Source: RYN-428 sp035551995
Lineage (GTDB): Bacteria > Planctomycetota > Phycisphaerae > Tepidisphaerales > Tepidisphaeraceae
Length of the DNA: 35,917 nt
Reading direction: 5' to 3'
Assembly (NCBI GenBank): GCA_035551995.1
Contig: DASZME010000026.1
Coordinates: 1 to 35,917, forward strand
Position 1 is the first letter of the stretch. The number at the start of each line of letters is the position of its first letter. The translations under genes were made by a program, and so were the position numbers. The notes beneath the pieces are model-generated. The model saw nothing but the letters and a program-made list of their open reading frames with translations. It was not told where the DNA came from and searched no databases. Shown one piece after another: positions 17,213-25,243 of the stretch.

Positions 17213-18358
17213 GTGACTCAATCCAAAATTGGAACCAGCCGAACCGTATTGGGATCGACAAGCAAAGGCGCGTCGAAGCAAGTCGCCGGCGGCGCTCTTG
17301 AGGACTCACACCAAACGGCCAATGCCGTCGGTCTGACGTACGTTACCGCCACGAAGGGCGGCATCACTCGACACAAACGGGGCAAAGGATTCATCTACCG
17401 CGACGCCAACGGCAAAGTGGTTCGCGATTGTGAAACATTGAATCGAATCGCCGCGCTCGTTATTCCGCCGGCGTGGCATTCGGTGTGGATTTGCCCATCG
17501 CCGCGCGGGCATATCCAGGCGCTGGGGCGCGACGAACGCGGCCGCAAGCAATATCGTTATCATCCAAAGTTCCGGGCGGTACGCGACGAAAATAAATTCG
17601 CCCGGATGTTGCAGTTCGCCAAGGCCCTGCCGCGAATCCGGCGGCGGGTTTCGCGAGATCTTGCCGCGCGCGGATTGCAACGGCCAAAGGTGCTCGCGAC
17701 GATCGTGCGGCTGCTGGAAACCACCCTGATCCGTATCGGCAATGACCAATACGCCAAAACCAATAAGCATTACGGCCTCACGACGATCAAGAACCGCCAT
17801 GCCGGCGTGGACGGCTCGACCGTCCGCTTTCATTTTGTCGGCAAGAGCGGCGTTCATCGCGATGTGGAGTTGGATGATCCGAAGATCGCCCGCATCATCC
17901 GCCGATGCCAGGACCTGCCGGGCGAGGCGCTTTTCGAATATATCGATGACGCCGGGGCGATCCATGGCGTAGGCAGCGGCGACGTGAACGAATATCTTCG
18001 GGAAATCTCGGGAGCCGACTTCACCGCCAAGGATTTTCGCACCTGGGCGGGAACCATCCTCGCCGCCCGAACGTTGGCCAAGTGCGAAAAATTCGATTCC
18101 CAGTCACAAGCCAGGAAGAACATCATCGAGGCGATCGGGTGTGCGGCGCGCGACCTCGGGAACACGCGGGCGGTTTGCAAAAAATGTTACATTCATCCGG
18201 CGATTCTCGATCGCTATCTCGACGGCCAGCTGACGGTGAAGCTTGCGAAGGGCATAAAGCCGCACGGCCGTCCGCGAAGAAATTTTACTTCGGAGGAGGC
18301 CGCCGTGCTGGAGCTGTTGCAGGGGGAAAAGAGCCCCGGCAAGGCCACGCGTCATTGA
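17213..18358 (+). CDS. DNA topoisomerase IB (poxvirus-like bacterial type)
   Basis: The enzyme relaxes DNA supercoils by a transient 3'-phosphotyrosyl nick. From GTG 17213 it is 381 residues; TTG 17204 is an alternative start three codons earlier. The N-terminal domain has KGFIYRDANGKVV, IPPAWHSVWICPSPRGHIQALGRDERGRKQYRYHP, which is characteristic of the bacterial family. The catalytic domain follows with LIRIGNDQYAKTNKHYGLTTIKNRH, VRFHFVGKSG and DFRTWAGT. The active tyrosine is Tyr326 in VCKKCYIHPAIL. This enzyme occurs patchily in bacteria and supplements topoisomerase I and gyrase. The last seven bases overlap the end of the convergent efflux lipoprotein gene, so there is no terminator between them. 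Confidence 0.94.
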   Translation: MTQSKIGTSRTVLGSTSKGASKQVAGGALEDSHQTANAVGLTYVTATKGGITRHKRGKGFIYRDANGKVVRDCETLNRIAALVIPPAWHSVWICPSPRGHIQALGRDERGRKQYRYHPKFRAVRDENKFARMLQFAKALPRIRRRVSRDLAARGLQRPKVLATIVRLLETTLIRIGNDQYAKTNKHYGLTTIKNRHAGVDGSTVRFHFVGKSGVHRDVELDDPKIARIIRRCQDLPGEALFEYIDDAGAIHGVGSGDVNEYLREISGADFTAKDFRTWAGTILAARTLAKCEKFDSQSQARKNIIEAIGCAARDLGNTRAVCKKCYIHPAILDRYLDGQLTVKLAKGIKPHGRPRRNFTSEEAAVLELLQGEKSPGKATRH

Positions 18359-19842
18359 GGCGTCCATCCGCCGCCCAGGGCCTGAATCAGGTGCACGCTG
18401 GCGGACATTTGCTGGTTCATCGTCTGCGAGAGGGAAAGTTGATTCGCCAGCAGCGTGCGCTCGGCGTCGATGACGGTGAGATAGCTGACCAGTCCGCGAA
18501 AATATTGAACGCGCGCGATCCGGAGGTAGTTCTTCGATGAATCAACGGCGGCGGTGAGCATTCGCGCTTCGTCGGTGAGGGCGTGGAGATCGGTAAGGGC
18601 GTTTTCCACGTCGCCGTAAGCGATCAGCAATTGCTTTACGTAAGCCGCCAGCGCTTCGCGGAATCGGGCCTTTGTGTACTCAAGGTTGTTGGCGAGGCGG
18701 CCTCCTTCAAAAATCGGAGCCGAGAAGCTTGGGCCGATGCTGGCGATCTTGCTCCGCCAGTCGAAAATGTTTTGCACGCTGGCGCTTTCGAAACCGGCCG
18801 ACCCGGTGAGCGTGAAGACGGGATAAAAATCCGCCGTGGCGACGCCGATCTGGGCGTTGGCGGCGATGAGATTTTGCTCGGCCTCCGCGACATCTGCACG
18901 ACGGTTAAGCAGTTGCGCCGGCAAACCGGGCGGCGCCTGGGGCGGGGCGGTAAAAAGCAGCGGATCGGCCGCCACGCTAAACAACGGCGCCGGCCGGCCA
19001 CACAGTGTGGCAAGGGCATGCTCTTCATCCGCGCGAGCGCGTTCGATGTCTCGCCATTGCGCCAGGGTGGCGTTCAGTTGCGCCTGCGCCTGAGAAACGT
19101 CGATCGTGCTGATTAAGCCGTTCTTGAGCTGCGCGGTCACGATACGAACCTGCTCGCGATACGCAGCGACGTTTTGGCCGAGAATTTGGCGCTGGGCGTC
19201 AAGCGACCGCAGGGTGAAGTAATAGACGGCGACGTCGGTATCGACGGTAAGCCGAATAACGCTCTGGTCGAACGCTGTCGCGCGGGCTTGGGCGGCGACG
19301 GTTTCGAGTTGGCGTCGCACCCGTCCCCAAATATCGACCTCGTACCGGAGATCAAACGGAACCAGCCAATCGTTATACGTAAACGCCGGCGTTTTTTGGC
19401 CGGTGATCGGGCTGACGCGGTTTCCCGAGGTTTGCGCGCGGGTGAAGGTTGGATCGAGGGTCACCGTCGGAAACAGATAGCTTCCGGCGATTCGCGCCAG
19501 CGCACGGGCCTCATCGACGCGCGCGATCGCCGCGCGCAGATCCTGGTTATACGTATTGGCGATCGCCACTAAATGGTCGAGCGCCGGGTCATGAAAGAGC
19601 GTCCACCACTGCGGCGTGATGGCCGCGTTGGCGGCCGGTCGAGTGGCGTCCTGCGATTTGAATCGCGCCGGCCGTTCCATCGCCGGCCGATGATAATCGG
19701 GTCCCACTTCGCAGCCGATCAGCGAAAATAAAAGACCGGCGGCCAGCCCCGCCAAGAGGCAACGGTCAACTCCGAACCGATTCGGAGCTCGACGCGAAGA
19801 TCCAGAACGTTTGGAAATCACGACAGCCATAAAAGCGTTCAT
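18352..19842 (-). CDS. Outer-membrane efflux lipoprotein of the RND system (TolC/NodT family)
   Basis: This is the outer-membrane channel of the tripartite pump. The 496-residue protein has a lipobox with acylated Cys44 (LIGC, then EVGPDYHRP, the usual NodT-type beginning). Two TolC-like coiled-coil and beta repeats follow, with typical QWWTLFHDPALDHLV, SYLFPTVTL, YEVDIWGRVR and the second-half motifs RRADVAEAEQNLIAANAQIGVATADFYP and GPSFSAPIFEGGR. The start ATG 19842 overlaps the adaptor stop codon as ATGA, indicating translational coupling. The MNAFMAVVISKRSG stretch before the hydrophobic segment is unusually long for a lipoprotein leader, so a later start is possible. It is the last gene of the operon. 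Confidence 0.95.
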   Translation of the reverse strand: MNAFMAVVISKRSGSSRRAPNRFGVDRCLLAGLAAGLLFSLIGCEVGPDYHRPAMERPARFKSQDATRPAANAAITPQWWTLFHDPALDHLVAIANTYNQDLRAAIARVDEARALARIAGSYLFPTVTLDPTFTRAQTSGNRVSPITGQKTPAFTYNDWLVPFDLRYEVDIWGRVRRQLETVAAQARATAFDQSVIRLTVDTDVAVYYFTLRSLDAQRQILGQNVAAYREQVRIVTAQLKNGLISTIDVSQAQAQLNATLAQWRDIERARADEEHALATLCGRPAPLFSVAADPLLFTAPPQAPPGLPAQLLNRRADVAEAEQNLIAANAQIGVATADFYPVFTLTGSAGFESASVQNIFDWRSKIASIGPSFSAPIFEGGRLANNLEYTKARFREALAAYVKQLLIAYGDVENALTDLHALTDEARMLTAAVDSSKNYLRIARVQYFRGLVSYLTVIDAERTLLANQLSLSQTMNQQMSASVHLIQALGGGWTPQ

Positions 19843-21191
19843 CCCGCCGGCGGCATTTTGGATTCGACCGGCGTAACGACCTGTCCCTCCTGTTGCGAAA
19901 CGGTCGGTTGCTTCACGATTAGTTCGCTTCCGTCGACGCCGGCCTGGAGGTCGATGGCGTTTCCGAAATCGCGGCCTAACACCACTTTTGTCAGATGCAG
20001 CTTGTGATCCGGCCGCACGATCATCACCTGGGTTCCGCGCTGATCGAAAATGACGGCCGTATCGGGCACGCGCCAGCGGGTCCCGGCGGGGGCAAGTTGA
20101 AAGCTGACGGTGACGAACATGCCCGACAACAGCTTGTGCGTTTTGTTTGGGATGTCCACTTCGGTGAGCAACGTACGCGTGCCGGGATCGAGCGCGCTGG
20201 CGGTCCGCGTCACCAGCGCCGGCGCCGGGTCCATCAACTGCCCGCGAACCGACACCTTCACCGGCAAACCGACTTTGATGTTGGACGCATACGCCTGCGG
20301 GACGTTGACGAAAACGCGCAACGTGTCGACTTGCGCGACCTCGAACAATCCGTTTGCTCCGCCGTTGACGCTGGTGGGGGCGGCGGTGGTGTTGTTGGTC
20401 GGGCTTCCGGAGGTGACCAGCGCGCCGACGTCGGTGCTGCGCTGCGTGACGTCGCCGTCAAACGGGGCGACGATGCGCTCGAAAGACGTCATCGCTTCGA
20501 GCCGCCGGACATTGGCCTGATTGGATCCGACGTTCGCCTCGGCGGCGGCGACCGACGCCTGGGCCGTCTGATAAGCGGAGATCCGCTGATCCACGTCTTC
20601 CTTGGCGACGGCCAATTCCTTGTCGGCCGCCTTGTATCGCTCGACGGTGACGCGGGCGAATTCCAGGTTGGCTTTCTGCAATTCGACGTTTTTGTACGAC
20701 TGCCTCAAGTCGGCCCGCGCCTGTTCGAGTTGCTGATCGATCTCCGGCGATTCGATCTCCGCCAGCACCTGCCCGGCTTTTACGTGGTCGCCCAGATCGA
20801 CGTACCTTTTGCTCAGGTAGCCGCTCGTGCGCGCGTAAAGGACGGCGTCCTGCATCGGCTGCGCGTAAGCGGCCAGGACCAGATCGCCCTCGGGCGGTTG
20901 GACGGCATGAATGACGTTCACTTGCGGGGGCGTGTTCACGGCCTTGCTGGCCGCGGCGGCGAGGCGACGGCGATTGTGGACGCGGACAAGCATTCCCAGC
21001 GCAAGAATCACAATAAACGCCACGGCGATCCCGGCGACGATCCATGCGATCGTGCGCGTGCGCGCGGGAGGCGGCGCCGGCGGCTCGTCTTTTTTTTCCT
21101 CTTTTTGCGGGGGAGCGGGCAGCGCAGGAAGCGGCGAATCGGGATCCAATCCCGGCGGCGAAGGAAGGCGATGGCCCCAATCCACCGTCAT
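19839..21191 (-). CDS. RND efflux periplasmic adaptor subunit (HlyD/MFP family)
   Basis: This 450-residue protein links the inner-membrane pump to the outer-membrane channel. A cytoplasmic, proline-rich N-terminal tail (about 1-45) leads to one membrane anchor (about 48-68, TIAWIVAGIAVAFIVILALGMLV), so it is anchored by a helix, not a lipid. The lipoyl half-motif reads ARTSGYLSKRYVDLGDHVKAGQVLAEIESPEID, and the matching half follows the coiled coil (ERIVAPFDGDVTQRSTDVGALV). The alpha-helical hairpin is about 150-235. The beta-barrel and membrane-proximal parts (GLPVKVSVRGQ, TRTLLTEVDIPNKTHKLLSGMFVTVSF) complete it. The start overlaps the pump stop codon as ATGA, and its own stop overlaps the channel start the same way. 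Confidence 0.95.
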   Translation of the reverse strand: MTVDWGHRLPSPPGLDPDSPLPALPAPPQKEEKKDEPPAPPPARTRTIAWIVAGIAVAFIVILALGMLVRVHNRRRLAAAASKAVNTPPQVNVIHAVQPPEGDLVLAAYAQPMQDAVLYARTSGYLSKRYVDLGDHVKAGQVLAEIESPEIDQQLEQARADLRQSYKNVELQKANLEFARVTVERYKAADKELAVAKEDVDQRISAYQTAQASVAAAEANVGSNQANVRRLEAMTSFERIVAPFDGDVTQRSTDVGALVTSGSPTNNTTAAPTSVNGGANGLFEVAQVDTLRVFVNVPQAYASNIKVGLPVKVSVRGQLMDPAPALVTRTASALDPGTRTLLTEVDIPNKTHKLLSGMFVTVSFQLAPAGTRWRVPDTAVIFDQRGTQVMIVRPDHKLHLTKVVLGRDFGNAIDLQAGVDGSELIVKQPTVSQQEGQVVTPVESKMPPAG

Positions 21192-24100
21192 TCTTCCTTC
21201 TCCTCTTTGTCGGCGACGGCGTCAAAGTCTTTGGGCGGCTCGGTTCGCATGAGACTGTATGTCACCGGAACAAAAAAGAGCGTGTAAAACGTCGCGACCG
21301 CCAGCCCACCGATAACCGCCCGGCCCAGCGGCGCGTTTTGCTCGGCGCCTTCGCCCAGGGCGAGGCTCATCGGAAGCATTCCCAGGAGCATCGCCAGCGC
21401 CGTCATCATCACCGGGCGCAATCGCGTGCGGCCGGCCAGCATCGCCGCGGTCTTGGCGTCGTGACTTCCGTGGGCTTTGTCGCGCTGATCGTTGGCGAAG
21501 ACGATCATCAGGATGCTGTTGGACGTCGCCACGCCGATCGACATGATGCAGCCCATCAGCGCCGGCACGCTGATGGTCGTGTGCGTCGCGAACAGCGCCC
21601 AAAGAATCCCCGCCAGGGCGCCCGGCAAACCCATCAAAATAATCAGCGGATCGAGCCACGACTGAAAATTCACCGTCATCAGCAAATAGACCAGCAGAAC
21701 GGCAAAGCAGATTCCGATGCCCATCTGAAAGAAGGATTGGGTCATGCTCTGAACCTGGCCCCGAACGCTGATTTTACTGGCCTTGGAAAGCTGCCCGTTA
21801 TATTTGCGGAGGATTTTATTCACGGCCGTCGAGACCGAGCCAAGATCGGTCGCCTGCACGCCGGCCAGCACGTCATACACCGGCTGGACATTGTAATGAT
21901 TCAGCGAGAGGGGCGTGCTGGCGTGATGGAACGTGGAAACGTTGCTGAGAAGCTGCGTCGAGGTCTGGCCGACGACGGAGATCGGAGTGCGGTTAAGCTC
22001 GTCGATCGACGCGGCGCGATACTGCGGCGTTTGCACCACCACCTGGTAGCTGACCCCATTCTTGTAGTTCAGCCAGAAGTTGGTCGCCGTGGTTCCGCTG
22101 CCGGTCAGCGAGACCGAGAGGCTGTTGGCGATGTCTTGCTCGGCCAGCCCGAACTGCTTGGCCAATACCCGATTCGTGTCGAACATCACGCGCGGCGAAG
22201 CGGTGATCTGCTGAACGTGGACGTCGACGGCGCCGGGGACGGCGATCAGATCCGTCTTTATTTTTTCCGCGATGGAATAGTTCTTTTCGGATTCGGCGAT
22301 CGGCCCGCTAATCTGAATGTCGATCGGCGAGGGAAGGCCGAAATTGAGAATCTGCGTCACAATGTCCGCCGGCTGCGTAAAAAATTCAAGATCGGGAAAA
22401 TGCTCCGGCAATTCATCGCGAAGCCGCGCAAGATAGCCGGCGACGGGATGATGCTTTGGCTTGAGCGCAATGAGAATTTCCCCGTCGGCGGGACTGGCGG
22501 TCACGTTGTCGCTCAAGGCCAGGTTGATGTTGTTGGGGAGTCCGATGTTGTCGTCGACGACGTCTATTTCGGAGGCGGGAATCACCTGCCGCATGTAATC
22601 CTCAACGCCCTGGAAATATTGTTCGCTGACTTCGATCCGGGTACCCGCCGGGCATCGCACGTGAAAGCGGATCTGGCCGGCGTCGACAGTCGGAAAAAAA
22701 TCGCGACCGACAAAAGGATACAAAAATAACGACGCGAAGGCGAAGCCGAGAAAAACCGCCATGACAAGCTTGGCGTGCTCCATCGCCCAAGCCAGGGCGC
22801 TGCCGTAGGCGTTGACGAGTCTTTCAAACCCTTTCTCGAAATGATCCGAGACCCAGGTAAAGAACCGTCCCAGGGGACCGGTGACGGGGCGCATCCCGTT
22901 TCTGATTCGATCCAGCACGCGGCGAAAAATTGACGGTGGTTTTTTCGGCTTGGCCGCGTTGGGATCCGGTTGGGGAGGGTCGGCGGCGTGGTCTTTGTTC
23001 TCGTTGTTCCCCTGTTTCCTTTGGCGATGGGCGTTGGCTTCGGGCGCCAGGAGATACAGGAACATGGTGGGCACCAGCGTGCGCGAAAGGAAATAGCTGG
23101 CGAGCATGGCGAAGACCACCGCCATCGCCAGCGGAGAGAAGAGAAAACCGCCGACGCCCTGCAAAAAAAAGATCGGCACGAAAACGATGCAGATGGACAG
23201 CGTCGAAACAAACGCCGGCGTCGCCACTTCCTGCGCGCCGTCGAGGATCGCCCGCCGCAACGGCTTGCCCATGTCCATGTGGCGGTGGTTGTTTTCGATT
23301 TCGACGGTGGCGTCGTCCACCAGAATTCCGACCGCCAGCGCCATGCCGCCGAGGGTCATGATGTTTAGAGTCTGGCGCAGCGCGTAGAGCATGGCGATCG
23401 ACGCCAGGATCGACAGCGGGATTGACGTGGCGACGATCAACGTGCTTCGCCACGACCGCAGGAACAGCAGGATCATCAGCCCCGTCAGCACGGCGGCGAT
23501 CGTCCCTTCCCGCACGACGCCGACGATCGACGCGCGCACGAAAACGCTCTGGTCAAACAGGAAATCGACCTTGAGACTTTTGGGAAGGCCGGCTTGAATC
23601 GTCGGCATCAGCTTGCGCACGTCTTTCACGACCGACAACGTGGAAGCCGCCCCGCTCGTGAGAATCGGCAGCAGCGCCGAATGGCGTCCGTCGCGGCGCA
23701 CGAGATTGGTCTGCGGCTGAAACCCGTCATGCACGAACGCCACGTCGCGCACGTAAACGGTGGCGCCGTTCACGTATCGAATCGGGATGTTGTTAAGGTC
23801 GTTGAGGAGTTCGGGGCTGCTGTCGATGGCGATGTCATACTCGCGCGATCCCATCTTGGCCGTGCCGGGCGGCAAAACGATGTTTTGGGTATACATCGCG
23901 TTGGTGACGTCCTGGGGAGAAAGGCCGCGGGTGTAGAGCGCGTCGGGATCGAGATCGACGCTCACCACGCGCGTCTTGCCGCCGTACGGCACGGGCACGG
24001 CGGCGCCGTTGACCGTCACCAGTTGCGTGCGGATAAAATTGTTGCCCAGATCGCTGATCTCCTGTTCGGACAATTCGTTGCTGCCCAAACTGATCATGAT

Positions 24101-24517
24101 GACCGGCACGTCCGACGCGTTGTATTGCAAAATCAGCGGCGGCGTGATCCCCGGGGGCAGCGGCTTGACCAGCGTCTGGCACAGGGCCGTCACCTGCGCG
24201 ACCGCCCCCTCCACCTTCGCGTGCGGCTGAAAGTAAATCTTGATGACGCTGATGCCGCGAACCGACGTCGATTCCATGTGCGCGATATCGCTGACGGTGG
24301 TCGTCAGCGCCCGCTCGACCACCGTCGTGATGCGCTCCTGCATTTCCGTCGGCGAAAGACCCTGATAACTCCAGATGACGCTGACGACCGGGATGTTGAT
24401 CTGCGGAAAAATGTCGGTCTGCATGATCCCTATGGAGAGAATGCCGACCACCGCAATCAGCATCGCGACGACGATAAATGTGTATGGCCTTCGAAGGGCT
24501 AATCGAACAATCCACAT
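21188..24517 (-). CDS. RND efflux transporter, inner-membrane permease
   Basis: This is the proton-driven pump of the tripartite system. ATG 24517 (MWIVRLALRRPYTF) is the correct start: AGGAAA lies upstream and the first transmembrane helix follows. The open frame further upstream runs through a non-coding repeat. At 1109 residues it has the duplicated RND fold, with proton-relay Asp401-Asp402 in GILVDDATVEIEN. The place of the AcrB Lys940 is Ser999 (GVATSNSIL). A long charged, proline-rich loop joins the halves (about 555-600, with NNENKDHAADPPQPDPNAAKPKKPP). The sequence resembles the broad drug/multisubstrate branch more than the CusA metal pumps; substrates cannot be named. No adjacent regulator was found; the 5' side is the repeat island. 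Confidence 0.95.
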   Translation of the reverse strand: MWIVRLALRRPYTFIVVAMLIAVVGILSIGIMQTDIFPQINIPVVSVIWSYQGLSPTEMQERITTVVERALTTTVSDIAHMESTSVRGISVIKIYFQPHAKVEGAVAQVTALCQTLVKPLPPGITPPLILQYNASDVPVIMISLGSNELSEQEISDLGNNFIRTQLVTVNGAAVPVPYGGKTRVVSVDLDPDALYTRGLSPQDVTNAMYTQNIVLPPGTAKMGSREYDIAIDSSPELLNDLNNIPIRYVNGATVYVRDVAFVHDGFQPQTNLVRRDGRHSALLPILTSGAASTLSVVKDVRKLMPTIQAGLPKSLKVDFLFDQSVFVRASIVGVVREGTIAAVLTGLMILLFLRSWRSTLIVATSIPLSILASIAMLYALRQTLNIMTLGGMALAVGILVDDATVEIENNHRHMDMGKPLRRAILDGAQEVATPAFVSTLSICIVFVPIFFLQGVGGFLFSPLAMAVVFAMLASYFLSRTLVPTMFLYLLAPEANAHRQRKQGNNENKDHAADPPQPDPNAAKPKKPPSIFRRVLDRIRNGMRPVTGPLGRFFTWVSDHFEKGFERLVNAYGSALAWAMEHAKLVMAVFLGFAFASLFLYPFVGRDFFPTVDAGQIRFHVRCPAGTRIEVSEQYFQGVEDYMRQVIPASEIDVVDDNIGLPNNINLALSDNVTASPADGEILIALKPKHHPVAGYLARLRDELPEHFPDLEFFTQPADIVTQILNFGLPSPIDIQISGPIAESEKNYSIAEKIKTDLIAVPGAVDVHVQQITASPRVMFDTNRVLAKQFGLAEQDIANSLSVSLTGSGTTATNFWLNYKNGVSYQVVVQTPQYRAASIDELNRTPISVVGQTSTQLLSNVSTFHHASTPLSLNHYNVQPVYDVLAGVQATDLGSVSTAVNKILRKYNGQLSKASKISVRGQVQSMTQSFFQMGIGICFAVLLVYLLMTVNFQSWLDPLIILMGLPGALAGILWALFATHTTISVPALMGCIMSIGVATSNSILMIVFANDQRDKAHGSHDAKTAAMLAGRTRLRPVMMTALAMLLGMLPMSLALGEGAEQNAPLGRAVIGGLAVATFYTLFFVPVTYSLMRTEPPKDFDAVADKEEKEE

Positions 24518-24654
24518 TCGCGATTTCCTGCTATGGCCGGCCAGGCGCCGATCGTGTTCCGGCGGACGCTGGCGGACATCCGAAGACTGTAAATGTAAAA
24601 CCCGATCCTGCGAACCGGCAAATTTGCGCCAAGAGCCGATTTGCGACCGACACC

Positions 24655-24749
24655 GGTGTGGCCGTATTTTTTCCCATAACCCCATTTCCGCGTCTAAAGT
24701 CATGTTTCGCGGCTTGGAAACAGTGTTTGCCAAAAGAGATGGCCACACC
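24655..24749. mobile_element. MITE-like element, copy 1 (terminal inverted repeats GGTGTGGCC/GGCCACACC)
   Basis: A 95-bp unit begins with GGTGTGGCC and ends with the exact inverse GGCCACACC. Inside lies a small hairpin, TGTTTC...GAAACA, with an eight-base loop. The arms continue past the nine perfect pairs as GTATTTTTT against AAAAGAGAT, mostly paired if one mismatch and wobble pairs are allowed. It encodes no protein. Being about 90% the same as copy 2 by eye, it is either a non-autonomous mobile element or a structured RNA. No target-site duplication is obvious. Confidence 0.55.
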
Positions 24750-24765
24750 CCCCATCGACCCAATC

Positions 24766-24957
24766 CATTCTTTATTCGTGAGATCCGTGCAATCCGTGGT
24801 TAATACTTCCCACTCATGCTCCACCAGAACGTGACACAAGACACAATCGGCGCCGCGATGAAGGCCCTCCACGCTCAGACGCCGCCTCGCCTTGAGCCAC
24901 CAATTTCGGAAAGCATTTAACCACGGATTTCACGGATTAACACGGATAAGAAAGGAA
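24766..24957. repeat. Inverted pair of an ATCCGTG-type repeat
   Basis: ATCCGTGCAATCCGTGGTT at 24783-24801 recurs in the opposite orientation at 24919-24937, with one difference; the similarity extends to about 45 bp (24766-24810 against 24911-24957). The core word ATCCGTG occurs in short tandem. Similar ATCCGTG-AAATCCGTGG spacers are common in environmental bacterial genomes (recollection). The pair could form a long imperfect hairpin. Confidence 0.6.
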
Positions 24958-24996
24958 CAGGGGGACTCGTCATCCATCTGACCGTGACCAATCGAC

Positions 24997-25092
24997 GGGT
25001 GTGGCCGTATTTTTTGCAATAACCCCATTCCGTGTTAAAGCCATGTTTCGCGAACTTGGAAACAGCGTTTGCCAAAAAAGATGGCCACACCC
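24997..25092. mobile_element. MITE-like element, copy 2
   Basis: A 96-bp direct copy of the element at 24655. The ends are GGGTGTGGCC and GGCCACACCC, a ten-base perfect inverted repeat. The arms then pair as GTATTTTTT with AAAAAAGAT and, past one bulge, GCAA with TTGC. The inner TGTTTC/GAAACA hairpin is kept with a nine-base loop. Pairing is better than in copy 1, where an A-to-G change in the right arm still allows G-U pairing. Confidence 0.55.
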
Positions 25093-25243
25093 ACCGACAC
25101 GATCACGGAATCGGCGCACTGGTAAAGAAAAGACGCCGCGCGTATTCTCTTGCTGTGCGCCTGCGCGGCCCGCTTGATCGTCGGCGTTCCCCTTGCGGCG
25201 CCTGAACGGCGATGTGCGTCGCTCGCACTGGCACGGAGTGGTC

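Larger units (their letters stand above)
24518..25243. other. Non-coding repeat island between the RND operon and the dus gene
   Basis: About 726 bp with no supported gene. It lies between divergent genes and must contain both promoters. It holds two copies of a 95-bp element (24655-24749, 24997-25092) and, between them, an inverted pair of a longer ATCCGTG-type repeat. Apparent reading frames on both strands translate the repeats and are not supported. No tRNA or riboswitch was recognised. Confidence 0.7.

Noticed and set aside
21044..22729. Long plus-strand frame opposite the RND permease and adaptor (561 codons)
   Set aside because: Antisense shadow rich in Arg and His without motifs; the minus strand carries a complete RND operon.
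24531..24872. Minus-strand frames over the repeat island (24531-24872 and 24970-25263) sharing KNTATPV
   Set aside because: The similarity is caused by the two copies of the 95-bp DNA element and is not evidence of a protein family; neither has a credible start or codon pattern.
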